A stretch of DNA of 64,000 bases from Nitrososphaerota archaeon (GTDB lineage: Archaea > Thermoproteota > Nitrososphaeria > Nitrososphaerales > Gagatemarchaeaceae): contig JACQFN010000018.1 of NCBI GenBank assembly GCA_016200045.1, positions 62,001 to 126,000 of the forward strand, given 5' to 3'. Numbering within the stretch: position 1 is the stretch's first letter; each line of letters starts with the position of its first letter. Of the stretch, positions 57,327-64,000 are shown piece by piece. The translations under genes were made by a program, and so were the position numbers. The notes below the pieces were generated by a model. The model was not told the DNA's origin, ran no database searches, and saw only the letters and a list, made by a program, of their open reading frames with translations.

Positions 57327-58481
57327 TCAGCGAAGAGCCTGCTTGAGGTCGGCGAGCAGGTCCTCCGAGTCTTCGATCCCTACCGAGAACCTGACGAGTC
57401 CGTCTGACACCCCGACCTTCTCCCTTTCCGAGGCTGGTACGCTTGAATGGGTCATGGTCGCCGGATGGTCGACCAGCGACTCCACTCCTCCGAGGCTTTC
57501 CGCAAGCGAGAACGTCCTGAGCCTGCCAAGGAACCTCTTGACCGCAGGGAGGCCTCCGCGAAGTTCTGCCGAGAGCATTCCCCCCGGGGCGCGCATCTGC
57601 CTTTCCGCCAGGCCGTGCTGGGGATGGGACGGGAGCCCCGGATAGTGGACGGCAGCGACCTTCGGGTGGCGCAAAAGGTACGAAGCGACCCGCATTGCGT
57701 TTTCGCTGTGCCTCTCCATCCTGAGCTGGAGGGTCTTCGCCCCTCGCATGACGAGAAAGCAGTCGATAGGCGACGGGACAGCGCCGATGGAGTTCTGGTT
57801 GAACTTGAGCCTGGCATAGAGTTCCTTGTCTGAGAGCATGACCGCCCCGCCCACCACGTCGCTGTGCCCCCCGATGTATTTCGTCGTGCTATGGACGACC
57901 GCTGTTGCCCCAAGTTCCAGCGGGTTCTGGAGGCAAGGGCTCGCGAACGTGTTGTCCACGATGGACACCACCCCATGCTTGGATGCGGCATTCGCTATCG
58001 ACCGGATGTCGCATATCCTCATCAGGGGATTGCTTGGGCTTTCGAGCCAGACGACCTTCGTCTTACGGGTGAGAGCCTTCGTCACCATTGTAGTGTGCCT
58101 CGAATCGACGTACGAGGTGCTGACCCCGAACTTCCTGAACGTCGTCTCGAGGAGGCGACGGGTCCCGCCGTATAGGTCGTCCCCAGCCACCACGTGGTCT
58201 CCCTCAGACAGGATCGTGAGCAGTAGGGTCGCCTCCGCGGCCATCCCGGACGAGAAGGCGAGTCCGAACTTCGCGTTCTCCAATGCGGCAAGCTTCTTTT
58301 CCAGCGCGGACCTCGTGGGGTTTTCCGTCCTGGAATACTCGAGTCCCTTCGGAGGCTTGTCAACCTCACGCCTGGCGAAGGTCGCGGAGAGGTGGATGGG
58401 AGAGACGACGTCCCCACCGGACTTGAAGTCGGGTTGCTCTCCTGAGTGGACGGCTTTTGTAGAGAACTTCAAACGCATCAT
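57327..58481 (-). CDS. Cystathionine gamma-synthase/lyase family PLP enzyme
   Basis: 384 residues. PLP lysine in VHSTTKYIGGHSDVVGGAVM, SGMAAEATLLLTILSEGDHV for cofactor phosphate, and NPTRSALEKKLAALE at the N-terminus are family hallmarks. Overlapping the cystathionine beta-synthase-like gene by 4 nt, it most likely acts as cystathionine gamma-lyase in reverse transsulfuration (Met to Cys); synthase activity cannot be excluded. Confidence 0.9.
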   Translation of the reverse strand: MMRLKFSTKAVHSGEQPDFKSGGDVVSPIHLSATFARREVDKPPKGLEYSRTENPTRSALEKKLAALENAKFGLAFSSGMAAEATLLLTILSEGDHVVAGDDLYGGTRRLLETTFRKFGVSTSYVDSRHTTMVTKALTRKTKVVWLESPSNPLMRICDIRSIANAASKHGVVSIVDNTFASPCLQNPLELGATAVVHSTTKYIGGHSDVVGGAVMLSDKELYARLKFNQNSIGAVPSPIDCFLVMRGAKTLQLRMERHSENAMRVASYLLRHPKVAAVHYPGLPSHPQHGLAERQMRAPGGMLSAELRGGLPAVKRFLGRLRTFSLAESLGGVESLVDHPATMTHSSVPASEREKVGVSDGLVRFSVGIEDSEDLLADLKQALR

Positions 58482-59842
58482 CTGCCCGAGAGGTATCTTA
58501 TGACGTCTGCGGCCGACATCACGGCGACGACACGCGCCCCTTTTGTGACCGCGAACGACCCACGCCTGGCCAGCAGGGATGCAAAGTCTCTGACGCGCGA
58601 CTTCACCTCGACCGAAGGGAGGGGCTCTTCCATGATGTCTTCGACCTTCATTGGCCGGCCTTTCCCTTTCGGCGACATGCCCTTGATTAGGTCGAGGGCC
58701 GAGATGCTCCCGACCTGCGTCCCCCGGTCGACGACCGGGAGTGCCGAGGCTCTGGTTCCCTCTAACAGCTTCAGCGCAGTGGGCAGGGCGTCGCCAGGCT
58801 TCGGGAACGGCGGTTGGCCATGGCTGACCCTCATCATTGACCCGACCGATACACTGGGCCCTTCCCTGAGGAGGAAACCGTGCTCTGCCATCCAGTCGTC
58901 GTCGTAGAACTTGTTTACGTAGTTCCGCCCCGTGTCGGGAAGTATGACGACCACGGTCGATGAAGCCCCGAGCTCTTTCGCGACCTTCAGGGCGGCGTAT
59001 ACGGCTGCCCCTGAGGACCCGCCCGCCAGCAGCCCTTCCTCCTTTGCCAGCCTTCTCGCAGTTTCGAACGCCTGCTTGTCTGTCACGGTTACGAACTCGT
59101 CGATGATGGACATGTCAAGGGTCTTGGGGATGAAGTCTTCCCCGATCCCTTCGACACGGTAGGTCTCGGGGGCGGACTTTAGTCCGCGGAAGGTCCCCGC
59201 GAGTATTGAGCCCGCTGGGTCAGCCCCTACGACCTTGACACAGGGGTTCCGCTCCTTGAGGTATCTCCCAGTCCCGCTAATCGTCCCTCCTGTTCCGACG
59301 CTTGCCACGAGAACGTCCACCTTCCCTTTCGTCTGACGCCAGACTTCCGGGCCAGTGGTCTCATAGTGTGCACGCGGGTTAGCCATGTTCTCGTACTGGT
59401 TCGGCAGGAACGAGCGGGGAGTCTCCCTGGCTATCCTCTTTGCTAGTTCGACGTGGCTCCTGGGGTCGTCGGGGGCGACCTTCGTGGGAGTGACCCTGAC
59501 CTTCGCCCCTACGGCCTTCAGAAGGTCGATCTTCTCTCGGCTCATCTTGTCGGGGACAGTGAAGATGATCTTGTATCCCCTTACCGCCGCTGCCAGCGCC
59601 AAACCCATCCCCGTGTTCCCGGAGGTCGGTTCGATAATGGTGTACCCCGGTCTCAGGAGCCCTCTCGCCTCCGCGTCGAGGACCATCGAGAGGCCTATCC
59701 TGTCCTTGACGCTCCCCCCTGGATTGGAGTATTCGAGTTTCGCATAGACGTTCGCCTTCAGGCCTCTCGTGACCCTGTTGAGGCGGACGAGGGGGGTACC
59801 ACCGATAAGTTCGAGCACGTCGTTTGCCACGGCAGAGTTCAA
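58478..59842 (-). CDS. Cystathionine beta-synthase / cysteine synthase with two CBS domains
   Basis: About 454 residues from the TTG at 59842. PLP lysine at Lys46 (YSNPGGSVKDR), TSGNTGMGLALAAAVRGY, and SVGTGGTISGTGRYLKE show the fold-type II synthase; the last 120 residues are a CBS pair (VEDIMEEPLPSVEVKSRVRD). No haem domain. A GTG at 59830 is an alternative start, and the frame stays open to 59956 inside the ammonium transporter gene. Partner of the gamma-lyase-like enzyme. Confidence 0.88.
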   Translation of the reverse strand: MNSAVANDVLELIGGTPLVRLNRVTRGLKANVYAKLEYSNPGGSVKDRIGLSMVLDAEARGLLRPGYTIIEPTSGNTGMGLALAAAVRGYKIIFTVPDKMSREKIDLLKAVGAKVRVTPTKVAPDDPRSHVELAKRIARETPRSFLPNQYENMANPRAHYETTGPEVWRQTKGKVDVLVASVGTGGTISGTGRYLKERNPCVKVVGADPAGSILAGTFRGLKSAPETYRVEGIGEDFIPKTLDMSIIDEFVTVTDKQAFETARRLAKEEGLLAGGSSGAAVYAALKVAKELGASSTVVVILPDTGRNYVNKFYDDDWMAEHGFLLREGPSVSVGSMMRVSHGQPPFPKPGDALPTALKLLEGTRASALPVVDRGTQVGSISALDLIKGMSPKGKGRPMKVEDIMEEPLPSVEVKSRVRDFASLLARRGSFAVTKGARVVAVMSAADVIRYLSGR

Positions 59843-59903
59843 CCTAGAATGGGGCGAGGGCCCTGCGAGGCGCGTGATAAACTGGGCGGTGGAAGCGGCA
59901 TTG

Positions 59904-61142
59904 TCAGCTGTACGCATCTTCGCCGTGTTGGCTCTCGTCAAGACCAAGCTCTTCATCCTCGGGGGTGACCCTGATGGGAGTGAAGACTCCGATGGCCTTT
60001 AGGAGAACAAACGAGCCGAGGAAGGCGAAGGCGCTCACGACGGCTATGGCGAACAGTTCAATTCCAAGGAGCGAAGGGTTCCCGTAGAGGGCGCCGTCGA
60101 CGCCGTTGATTGCGCTCGACGCGAAGATTCCGGTCGCGATGACCCCCCACATGCTTCCCGCCCCGTGGCACGCGAAGACGTCCAGGGAATCGTCGAATAT
60201 ATTACGGCTTGCGCGCAGGTTGGCGACGAGGTTCGAGCTCACCCCCACTACAAGGCCGATCACTATGGCTGCTGTGGTGTTAACGTATCCTGCCGCAGGA
60301 GTGATCGCGACCAACCCGCAGACGGCTCCGACCGATATGCCCACGGCGGAGGGCTTCCCTTTCCGGGACCAGTCCACAAGCATCCATGTCACCGCGGCCG
60401 CGGCGGCTGCCATGTTGGTGTTGACCAGGGCCTGTACGGCCAGCTCGTTCGCGGCGAGGGCGCTTCCCCCGTTGAAACCGAACCACCCGAACCAGAGGAT
60501 GGCGGCGCCGAGTATAACGAATGGGACGTTGTTGGGCCGGACCTCCTCAGGCTTCGAGACCCCTTTCCTCCTGCCGATGACAATCGCGGCCGCAAGCGCG
60601 GATACTCCCGCAGAAATGTGGACGACCAAGCCGCCTGCGAAGTCGACGACTCCCATCGACTGGAGCCACCCTCCTCCCCAGACCCAGTGCGCGATCGGGG
60701 CGTAGATCAGGGTGGCCCAGGCCATGGTGAAGAGCAACAGCGCCTTGAACCGTATCCTCTCGGCGAAGGCCCCGATTATCAGCGCAGGGGTAATGGCAGC
60801 GAATTTCAGCTGGAAGGCGAAGTAGAGGAGTTCAGGGATGGGCTGGGACCCGAGCGGAGATGCGCCCACCCCCATGAGCCCGACCTTCGAGAGGTTCCCG
60901 ATGACCCCTCCTACCGACGGCGCGAAGGCTTCGCTGTATCCCCACAGGGCCCAAACGAGGCTCACCACGGCGAAGATCGTCATCGTCTGGACTATGGTCG
61001 AGATCAGGTTCTTCCGTCTGACGAGGCCCCCGTAGAAGAAGCCGAGAGCGGGGGTCATGATCATGACCAGGGCCGTCGAAGTAAGGACCCAGGCGACAGC
61101 CCCAGAATCAATCAAAAGAATTTCGTCGCCCTGCTCGGCCAT
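59904..61142 (-). CDS. amt: Ammonium transporter (Amt/MEP/Rh)
   Basis: 412 residues, about eleven membrane helices. ALGFFYGGLVRRKNLISTIV, FAFQLKFAAITPALIIGAFA, DFAGGLVVHISAGVSALAAA and FACHGAGSMWGVIATGIFAS are Amt signatures, including the two pore histidines. The C-terminal tail (after about 380) is cytosolic. No glnB/PII gene is adjacent, unlike many prokaryotic amt loci. Confidence 0.95.
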   Translation of the reverse strand: MAEQGDEILLIDSGAVAWVLTSTALVMIMTPALGFFYGGLVRRKNLISTIVQTMTIFAVVSLVWALWGYSEAFAPSVGGVIGNLSKVGLMGVGASPLGSQPIPELLYFAFQLKFAAITPALIIGAFAERIRFKALLLFTMAWATLIYAPIAHWVWGGGWLQSMGVVDFAGGLVVHISAGVSALAAAIVIGRRKGVSKPEEVRPNNVPFVILGAAILWFGWFGFNGGSALAANELAVQALVNTNMAAAAAAVTWMLVDWSRKGKPSAVGISVGAVCGLVAITPAAGYVNTTAAIVIGLVVGVSSNLVANLRASRNIFDDSLDVFACHGAGSMWGVIATGIFASSAINGVDGALYGNPSLLGIELFAIAVVSAFAFLGSFVLLKAIGVFTPIRVTPEDEELGLDESQHGEDAYS

Positions 61143-61246
61143 CGGTCTGAGGTATTAAGGGTGGTGAGGCGCAGGGATGAGACTGGTGCTTGTGCTTCGA
61201 GGCTTGGGGAATCGGACTCCAACGTCTGTCTGCGTGACGATGAGAG

Positions 61247-61372
61247 CGGGCCCGCTGGGATTCGAACCCAGGGCATGCTGGTGACTCCGGCGTGACCTAA
61301 GAGCCAGCCGATCTAGGACGTCCTCTCTAACCTGGCTTCTCGCAGATTTTCTCTGCACTGAGCCACGGGCCC
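61247..61372 (-). tRNA. tRNA-Lys(CTT) with three probable introns
   Basis: Acceptor GGGCCCG/CGGGCCC, T-arm CTGGG-TTCGAAT-CCCAG, discriminator G at 61247. A standard 75-nt tRNA (D-arm GCTC-AGCCAGGTTA-GAGC, anticodon stem GCTGG/CCAGC, loop CTCTTAA, variable loop ATGCC) is obtained exactly if three segments are removed: 61336-61357 (22 nt, D-loop; can form hairpin GCAGA/TCTGC), 61311-61324 (14 nt, near position 24/25) and 61283-61297 (15 nt, position 37/38). Intron ends may shift by a base or two. Anticodon CTT at 61299-61301. TATA at 61397-61405. Confidence 0.88.
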
Positions 61373-61396
61373 ACCTTATTGGCGGCCCTTGTGATT

Positions 61397-61405
61397 GATT
61401 AAAGC
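61397..61405 (-). promoter_or_regulatory. TATA-like box of tRNA-Lys
   Basis: Minus-strand GCTTTAATC, 25-33 nt upstream of the tRNA 5' end. Confidence 0.5.
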
Positions 61406-61520
61406 GTTGCCGGTGGAGGAAGAGATTTGGGGTATGGGCAATCAAGTGCATGAACTTCGTCGTTTGGCCTCGCGATGGCAATCCAACCCGGCAGAAGGAC
61501 GAGCGTGATACCATTCGCTT

Positions 61521-61530
61521 CTTGATATAC
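61521..61530 (+). promoter_or_regulatory. TATA-like box of the diphthine synthase gene
   Basis: TTGATATACC, 26-35 nt before the ATG at 61556; fits a leaderless transcript. Confidence 0.5.
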
Positions 61531-61555
61531 CGAGACCCGCACTCGCTTGGATGGA

Positions 61556-62596
61556 ATGGGCAGGCTCAGCTTCGTAGGCCTGGGACTCGGCCCAAAGGGG
61601 GTTAGCCTAGAGGGGATTGAAGAAATGAGAAACGCAGACAAGGTCTATCTCGAGTACTACACCACCCCTCACGAGCCAAGGCTCCTTAGTAGGCTTCAGG
61701 AATACTCGGGTAACCAATTGACCATAGTCGACAGGGAGTTCGTGGAGGACGGGGGAAAGATTCTGGACGAGGCGAGGAAGGGGAAGGTGGTGTTGGCCGC
61801 CCTTGGCGACCCGATGATAGCGACGACCCACGGCGAGCTTAGGGTGAGGGCAATCAGATCCGGAGTCGAGACTAGGGTGGTCCATTCGTCGAGCATATCT
61901 TCGGCCTCGGCCAGTGAGTCGGGCCTACACTACTACAAGTTCTCGAGGACGGTCACGGTGACCAGGGAGGCGGTGAGGAAGCTCTCCCAGCCATACCACA
62001 TGGTTCATGAGAACCTCCTGATGGGAGCCCATACTCTTCTGCTCCTGGAGTACGATGTACAGAGCGGGGAAGGCGTGTCCCCTGCGGATGCCATTTCGGG
62101 GTTGCTCAATGCGGAGACGAACTTCAAGAGAGGAGCGCTGGGTGAACGGACATTCGCGCTTGCCCTGACAAGGGTAGGCAGGGAGGACGAGCAGCTTGCC
62201 GCAGGAGAGTTCAGTGAGCTCGGACGGAAGAAGTACGGAGAGCCACCTCATTGTCTGGTGATACCCGGGACTTTGCATTTCACGGAGACGGAAGCGATAT
62301 CGGCGATTTTCGGCATCGAGATGTCAAGGGTACACGGGAATTCTGAAGAGACGCCCAGGACGGCGCAGACCTTGGTGCCGAGATACGTGGAGAAGACAAA
62401 GCGGGCATTGGCGTCGCTCAAGGGAAGGGTGGGGCCTGAACATGCGGCCGTCATCGAGAACGCCGAGCTTTATCTGAAAGACGCCGAGAGCAACATAGCG
62501 AACGGGGAGGACGAGATGGCCATGCTCAACGTCGGCTACGCAGAAGGGCTGATCGACTCCCTAGGACTCTCCGGCGCGGCGAAGGTGGAGTGGTAA
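61556..62596 (+). CDS. dph5: Diphthine synthase with fused C-terminal DUF357-like domain
   Basis: 346 residues from the ATG at 61556. Residues 1-262 are the SAM-dependent methylase (LSFVGLGLGPKGVSLEGIEE, ALGDPMIATTHGELRVRA, PYHMVHENLLMGAHTLLLLE) that makes diphthine on EF2. Residues about 275-346 (RYVEKTKRALASLKGRVGPE, then AELYLKDAESNIANGEDEMA) look like the helical DUF357 domain, often an independent protein in archaea. It is followed without gap by the HTH-nucleotidylyltransferase gene. Confidence 0.9.
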   Translation: MGRLSFVGLGLGPKGVSLEGIEEMRNADKVYLEYYTTPHEPRLLSRLQEYSGNQLTIVDREFVEDGGKILDEARKGKVVLAALGDPMIATTHGELRVRAIRSGVETRVVHSSSISSASASESGLHYYKFSRTVTVTREAVRKLSQPYHMVHENLLMGAHTLLLLEYDVQSGEGVSPADAISGLLNAETNFKRGALGERTFALALTRVGREDEQLAAGEFSELGRKKYGEPPHCLVIPGTLHFTETEAISAIFGIEMSRVHGNSEETPRTAQTLVPRYVEKTKRALASLKGRVGPEHAAVIENAELYLKDAESNIANGEDEMAMLNVGYAEGLIDSLGLSGAAKVEW

Positions 62597-63193
62597 ATGG
62601 AAAAGCGGTTCCTGGGAGAAGTCTACGCCTTGCACCTGCTGGGGAGGGAGGCGACGGTCGATGCGGTCGCCCGCAGAATGGGGACGTCCCGAAGTCAGGC
62701 AGCGGGGGTGGCTAGGCGCCTAGCGAACGGGAAGATGGTCGGGTCTGAGGGGGGAAAGCTTAGAGTCACACCCAAAGGTCGGAAAAGGATCAAGGTAGTG
62801 TTCATCGGCGGGGGGTTCGAAGTAATCCATCCGGGTCACCTCCACACGATAGAAGGGGCGAAGGCATTGGGCGACGTCCTAGTGGTCGTCGCGGCGCGGG
62901 ATAGCACAATTAGGAAGAGGAAGGGGAGAGAGCCGATTTCCGGTGAAAGGCAGAGGGTAAAGTTGCTTTCCGCGCTTAGACCGGTTGACGCAGTCCTCTT
63001 GGGGGTAGAGGGGAACATATACCGAACCCTTGCGAAGGTCGCCCCGGACATAGTCGCCCTCGGATACGACCAGCATCACCAGGAGGCGGAAATCCTGAGG
63101 GAGGGCCATAGGCTTGGTATGAAGTTCAAGGTCGTAAGGCTCGGATCCCCGATTCCTTCGCTCAAGACCACGCGGATTCTGGACGTAGCATAG
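62597..63193 (+). CDS. ribL: FAD synthetase-like cytidylyltransferase with N-terminal winged helix
   Basis: 198 residues. About 1-62 is a winged helix (ATVDAVARRMGTSRSQAAGV). About 64-198 is an archaeal RibL/TagD-type nucleotidylyltransferase with HPGH at 78-81 (GGGFEVIHPGHLHTIEGAK) and GERQRVKLLSALRPVDAVLL. RibL converts FMN + ATP to FAD. The HTH fusion suggests DNA binding, but a purely structural use is possible. The start codon touches the dph5 stop. Confidence 0.8.
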   Translation: MEKRFLGEVYALHLLGREATVDAVARRMGTSRSQAAGVARRLANGKMVGSEGGKLRVTPKGRKRIKVVFIGGGFEVIHPGHLHTIEGAKALGDVLVVVAARDSTIRKRKGREPISGERQRVKLLSALRPVDAVLLGVEGNIYRTLAKVAPDIVALGYDQHHQEAEILREGHRLGMKFKVVRLGSPIPSLKTTRILDVA

Positions 63194-63195
63194 GC

Positions 63196-63867
63196 TCAGG
63201 GTCTGCGGTCGAGCTTCTTCTGCAGCTTCCCCATCGACGAGATCACAGACTCCCTCCTCATCTCCTCTGTCATCAGGCCGCGGGTGTCTTCGACCAGCAT
63301 CCTGGCGACGTCTATCTTCCGCCGCGCGCCGTTGACTACATGGTCGTACACCGCAAGGGGGGAGCACAGAGAATACAGTTCTTGCATTAACGAAAACAGC
63401 CTCTCAGCCTTCGCGACGTCACCGTGCATTATGGAGTCGAGGACCAGACGCTTGAGCTCCCCGACCGTGTCGAGGAGGCCGAGCAGATACGCCTCCGGCG
63501 AGACGCCAAGTGACTCGCTTGTGGGGATGGCCCTGCCCCTCGCAATCGCGATCACAGAAGCCGCCTCGACGAATTCTGTTTCCGGCGGTATGAGATACCT
63601 TGATGTGTGCCCTTCTCCCCCCTTCCTCAAGGAAACCAGGAGCCTCCGGGCCCCTGCGAGGTCGGCGTCTGCCTGTCTCATCTTGCCGCCATGAACGCTG
63701 ATGATGGCCCTCGAACAGGAGGATATGATATCCCTGCTGTCCTTGAGTAGCTTTTCCCTCCTGTTCAGGTGTTCCGAGAGCGCCGACTCGACCTCGCGGA
63801 GAGAGGACCTGACACCGCTCATGACTTTCCCGACCACACCTGCAGGGCGAGATAAGCTTAGCCTCAT
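63196..63867 (-). CDS. Translin family protein
   Basis: 223 residues, all-helical. LNRREKLLKDSRDIISSCSR and the central YLIPPETEFVEAASVIAIAR with EAYLLGLLDTVGELKRLVLD match translin/TRAX. Archaeal members form octameric RNA-binding or RNase shells. The ATG at 63867 gives the full length; an ATG at 63822 gives an N-terminus more like known members, so the start is uncertain. Converges with ribL. Confidence 0.87.
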   Translation of the reverse strand: MRLSLSRPAGVVGKVMSGVRSSLREVESALSEHLNRREKLLKDSRDIISSCSRAIISVHGGKMRQADADLAGARRLLVSLRKGGEGHTSRYLIPPETEFVEAASVIAIARGRAIPTSESLGVSPEAYLLGLLDTVGELKRLVLDSIMHGDVAKAERLFSLMQELYSLCSPLAVYDHVVNGARRKIDVARMLVEDTRGLMTEEMRRESVISSMGKLQKKLDRRP

Positions 63868-63907
63868 TGCTCACACTTTAACGACCTGCGCCCGCTGCCC
63901 GGATGCT

Positions 63908-64000
63908 TTGGCACGAGAGTCGGTGTCCCCCCTCCTGCAGACAGTCGTGACCGCAGTGCTCTGGGGGACGTCGTTTCCGGTCGTAGACTACGGGCTGAAG
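63908..64000 (+). CDS. DMT/EamA-family transporter (5' end only)
   Basis: Only the first 31 codons are inside the window: TTG (or GTG at 63923) then LLQTVVTAVLWGTSFPVVDY. The AxLWGTSFP-type first helix is typical of EamA drug/metabolite transporters. A TATA-like CTTTAAC lies near 63877-63883. It is divergent from translin. Confidence 0.6.
   Translation, partial: MARESVSPLLQTVVTAVLWGTSFPVVDYGLK

Overview
The window is archaeal chromosome. It carries archaeal/eukaryal-type ribosomal proteins (S6e, S28e, L24e, L7Ae, L18e, L19e, L32e, S4e), archaeal RNA polymerase subunits D and N, aIF5B-type IF-2, SecY, the RNase P Rpp29 subunit, a thermosome, a mevalonate/GGPP lipid branch, Cbf5, diphthine synthase, deoxyhypusine synthase and intron-containing tRNA genes. 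Gene order and content fit the TACK side (Thermoproteota), perhaps a Nitrososphaeria-related lineage; that placement is inference, since no marker search was possible. The DNA is GC-rich, genes are tightly packed with many 1-13 nt overlaps, GTG and TTG starts are common, and several TATA-like boxes sit 25-35 nt upstream of the start, as expected for leaderless transcripts.

Layout. 1-1869: end of a nucleotidyltransferase, a small HExxH protein, an Lrp regulator and S6e. 1905-13093 (all minus): IF-2, Ndk, L24e, S28e, L7Ae, GluRS, then the isoprenoid run GGPP synthase - isopentenyl phosphate kinase - mevalonate kinase, a MEMO protein, S2, RpoN, S9, L13, L18e and RpoD. 13279-14781 (plus): S13-S4-S11, divergent from rpoD. 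14782-21415: a winged-helix regulator with a C-terminal EF-hand-like loop, GlmS, deoxyhypusine synthase, PurA and IMPDH. 21469-27309: a giant repetitive surface protein whose 5' end is split over two frames. 27450-27566: tRNA-Ser(GGA), best folded with two introns. 27607-40005 (all minus): the large ribosomal/Sec operon from L22 to Cbf5.

40210-43711: succinate dehydrogenase, with sdhAB facing two convergent membrane-anchor candidates. 43770-49435 (minus): SUF iron-sulfur operon sufC-sufB-sufD-Rieske ferredoxin-sufS-sufU, with matching palindromes in front of sufC and sufB. 49729-55981: fRMsr-like GAF protein, aquaporin, thermosome, ornithine cyclodeaminase-family protein, small proteins, DUF371 and a diphosphomevalonate-decarboxylase-like protein. 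55983-61142: SDR oxidoreductase, a half-size deoxyhypusine-hydroxylase-like HEAT protein, the two transsulfuration enzymes and an ammonium transporter. 61247-61372: tRNA-Lys(CTT), which folds well only if three introns are removed. 61556-64000: diphthine synthase fused to a DUF357-like tail, an HTH-fused FAD synthetase-like protein, translin and the start of a DMT-family transporter.

Themes: translation and its modification (ribosome, initiation factors, eIF5A hypusination, EF2 diphthamide, tRNA splicing), isoprenoid lipid synthesis, Fe-S assembly feeding SDH and the Rieske protein, and sulfur amino-acid metabolism. The points most worth a second look are an in-frame TAG that cuts 27 conserved-looking residues from SufB, the paired suf operators, the multi-intron tRNAs, the half-DOHH-like HEAT protein in a genome with deoxyhypusine synthase, the decarboxylase-family protein with a replaced catalytic Asp, and the two-frame N-terminus of the surface protein.
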